From Chloroflexi bacterium RBG_16_64_32 (GTDB taxonomy: Bacteria > Chloroflexota > Dehalococcoidia > SM23-28-2 > RBG-16-64-32): a DNA stretch of 6,919 bases. Under the pieces are notes generated by a model, which worked only from the letters and a program-made list of their open reading frames with translations, did not search any database and was not told the DNA's origin. Where the stretch lies: NCBI GenBank assembly GCA_001795235.1, contig MGNZ01000064.1, positions 1,266 to 8,184 of the forward strand, written 5' to 3'. Position numbers and translations under genes: made by a program. Below, piece by piece: positions 5,807 to 6,919 of this stretch. Position 1 is the stretch's first letter; every line of letters begins with the position of its first letter.

Positions 5807-5819
5807 TCGATTTAATCGA
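5807..5819. promoter_or_regulatory. Palindrome beside the distal -35
   Basis: TCGATTTAATCGA is a perfect 6-bp dyad around one central base, ending three bases upstream of the -35 box. The position suits binding of a regulator dimer. No regulator is identified. Confidence 0.4.
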
Positions 5820-5857
5820 AGGCACCCACCTCCGGCGCGCGCAACTGTGAGCGATTT

Positions 5858-6724
5858 TCAGACGCCGGCCTCGGAGATCAACGCCTCGCTGGCCTCCCAG
5901 AGACGCCGCGCGGCGTCGTCGTCTTGGGCGATCCGTGTCGGCTCCGTCTCCTTCGAGTCGGCGAAGTACCTGCCGCTGACGCCGTCCACCTCGGGGGCCG
6001 AAGCCAGGTAGATGGAGGTCTCCGCGCCCTTCTCCGGCGAACGCAGGAACGGCCGCACCAGCAGATACAGCCAGGAGAACGGCGCCCTGACGTCGCCGTG
6101 GCCGGCGAAGCCGGTCGCCACGCTCCCGGGGTGGAGAGCGTTCACGGTCACGCCGGCGCCTTCGAGGCGTCGGGCCAGCTCACGGGTGAAGTAGATGTTG
6201 GCGAGCTTGGCGCGGCCGTAGGCCCGCAGGCCGCCGTAGCCTTTGGTGGACTGCAGGTCGTCGAAGTCGAGCCCGTTACGGGCGAAGCGGTGGGCGCGGG
6301 ACGAGACGTTAACGATGCGGGCGGGAGCGCTGGCCTTGATGCGGTCGAGAAGGAGGCCGGTGAGGAGGAAGTGGCCGAGGTGGTTGACGCCGAACGTGGT
6401 CTCGAAGCCCTCCTCCGTCTCCGTCCGCTCGCTGAGGATGAGCCCGGCGTTATTGACGAGGACGTGGAGCCGGTCGTAGCGCTCTAGGAAGGCGGCGGCG
6501 AAGGCGCGGATCGAGGCGAACGAGGCGAGGTCGAGCGCCATCAGAGCCACGTCGGCGCCGCTGCGCCGGCGGATGTCGGCGGCGGCCTGCTCGCCCTTGA
6601 CGGGGTCGCGCGAGGTGAAGACGACGGTGGCGCCGAGGCGGGCGAGGGCGACGGCGGTCTCCTTGCCGATGCCGGAGTTGCCGCCGGTGATGAGGACGGT
6701 CTTACCCTGCATGCTGGTGGTCAT
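5858..6724 (-). CDS. Short-chain dehydrogenase/reductase (retinol-dehydrogenase-like)
   Basis: A 288-residue classical SDR, a cytoplasmic NAD(P)-dependent oxidoreductase acting on an alcohol or carbonyl substrate. Visible motifs are the cofactor glycine motif 'TGGNSGIG' (13-20), 'NNAG' (91-94), the structural/catalytic Asn114 in 'GVNHLGHF', the catalytic Ser142 in 'IVNVSSRAH', Tyr169-x-x-x-Lys173 in 'AYGRAKLAN', and 'HPG' (198-200). Arg39 after strand 2 ('TSRD') favours NADP(H), an inference from the family. The overall pattern, including 'RIVNVSSRAH' and the segment after HPG, is that of the retinol dehydrogenase/WW-domain-oxidoreductase-like SDRs common in bacteria; the substrate cannot be read from sequence. 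The first ATG (6724) is preferred over the in-frame ATG at 6712 because GGAGG lies six bases before it. The gene is upstream of and co-directional with comEA, but separated by 523 bases and an internal promoter, so a functional link is unlikely. Confidence 0.93.
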   Translation of the reverse strand: MTTSMQGKTVLITGGNSGIGKETAVALARLGATVVFTSRDPVKGEQAAADIRRRSGADVALMALDLASFASIRAFAAAFLERYDRLHVLVNNAGLILSERTETEEGFETTFGVNHLGHFLLTGLLLDRIKASAPARIVNVSSRAHRFARNGLDFDDLQSTKGYGGLRAYGRAKLANIYFTRELARRLEGAGVTVNALHPGSVATGFAGHGDVRAPFSWLYLLVRPFLRSPEKGAETSIYLASAPEVDGVSGRYFADSKETEPTRIAQDDDAARRLWEASEALISEAGV

Positions 6725-6730
6725 GATGGC

Positions 6731-6735
6731 CCTCC
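6731..6735 (-). promoter_or_regulatory. Shine-Dalgarno site of the SDR gene
   Basis: GGAGG on the minus strand lies six bases before ATG 6724. It decides this start over the second in-frame ATG twelve bases downstream. Confidence 0.7.
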
Positions 6736-6858
6736 ACGGTGGTGGTCTTGGTATACGGGGGCTATGTTACAACAGGGCAGGCGCGTTCCGCGTCCAGCCT
6801 GACTTGCCCGCGACCCGCCGCCCGACGCTGCCAACGCACTAGCCGAGCCCTGCATCCC

Positions 6859-6886
6859 TTCACCACACTGGCCGTTGTGCTATCCT
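6859..6886 (+). promoter_or_regulatory. Possible rightward extended -10 promoter
   Basis: TTCACC (6859-6864, 4/6), a 16-base spacer ending in TGC, and TATCCT (6881-6886, 4/6) form a candidate extended -10 promoter. It lies seven bases before a GTG at 6894. The match is modest and rests partly on that spacing. Confidence 0.35.
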
Positions 6887-6893
6887 CCCCCAC

Positions 6894-6919
6894 GTGGACG
6901 CCGAGTGGGTGAACCGCTG
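6894..6919 (+). CDS. Possible start of a rightward gene (edge fragment)
   Basis: GTG at 6894 opens a frame of eight complete codons (VDAEWVNR) that runs off the window. It is divergent from the SDR gene, and its position just after a candidate extended -10 would make it another leaderless start. Too little is present to identify a product or to exclude chance. Confidence 0.3.

Noticed and set aside
5841..5853. GCAACTGTGAGCG resembling part of a cobalamin riboswitch
   Set aside because: Only this fragment matches. It lies just past the end of the dehydrogenase gene with no other riboswitch element or suitable downstream gene.

Overview
The window reads as chromosomal DNA of a GC-rich bacterium. 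My best guess is Chloroflexota (Dehalococcoidia-like), inferred from the threonine/proline-rich stalk before a C-terminal membrane anchor, the coding style of ComEA/ComEC, and starts that look leaderless. This is a judgement from style only; an actinobacterial origin is not excluded.

Left part (1 to about 2380) is an accessory-looking block of four genes around a divergent intergenic region (1226-1374). Leftward run a LuxR-type HTH protein tethered to the membrane by a C-terminal helix, then a secreted, stalked surface protein cut by the window edge. Rightward run a membrane-anchored protein of unknown function and a degenerate response-regulator receiver. The intergenic region holds a strong promoter for the luxR-type gene, placed so that its mRNA would be leaderless, and three direct repeats with an exact 11-bp period that resemble actinobacterial PHO boxes. 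Base composition is visibly lower in GC than in the com genes, with the step at the comEC 3' end.

Middle part (2381-5334, leftward) is a two-gene DNA-uptake operon, comEA-comEC. The genes overlap by four bases (GTGA) and are served by a good sigma70-type promoter just upstream. The receiver-like reading frame runs 255 bases antisense into the comEC 3' end, which suggests that it lost its own stop.

Right part: 5335-5857 has no convincing gene. It carries two leftward promoters about 400 bp apart. The distal one is near-consensus with a palindrome beside its -35. The GC-rich stretch between them can form several hairpins and may be a long leader or a separate RNA. Next is a leftward short-chain dehydrogenase/reductase (5858-6724) with a complete set of catalytic motifs. 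At the right edge there is a possible rightward promoter and the first codons of another gene.

Working picture: the com genes are ordinary housekeeping-type DNA uptake genes. The left block is the least familiar part: a possible envelope-sensing cassette with a one-component membrane regulator, surface proteins, an unphosphorylatable receiver and a Pho-like operator.
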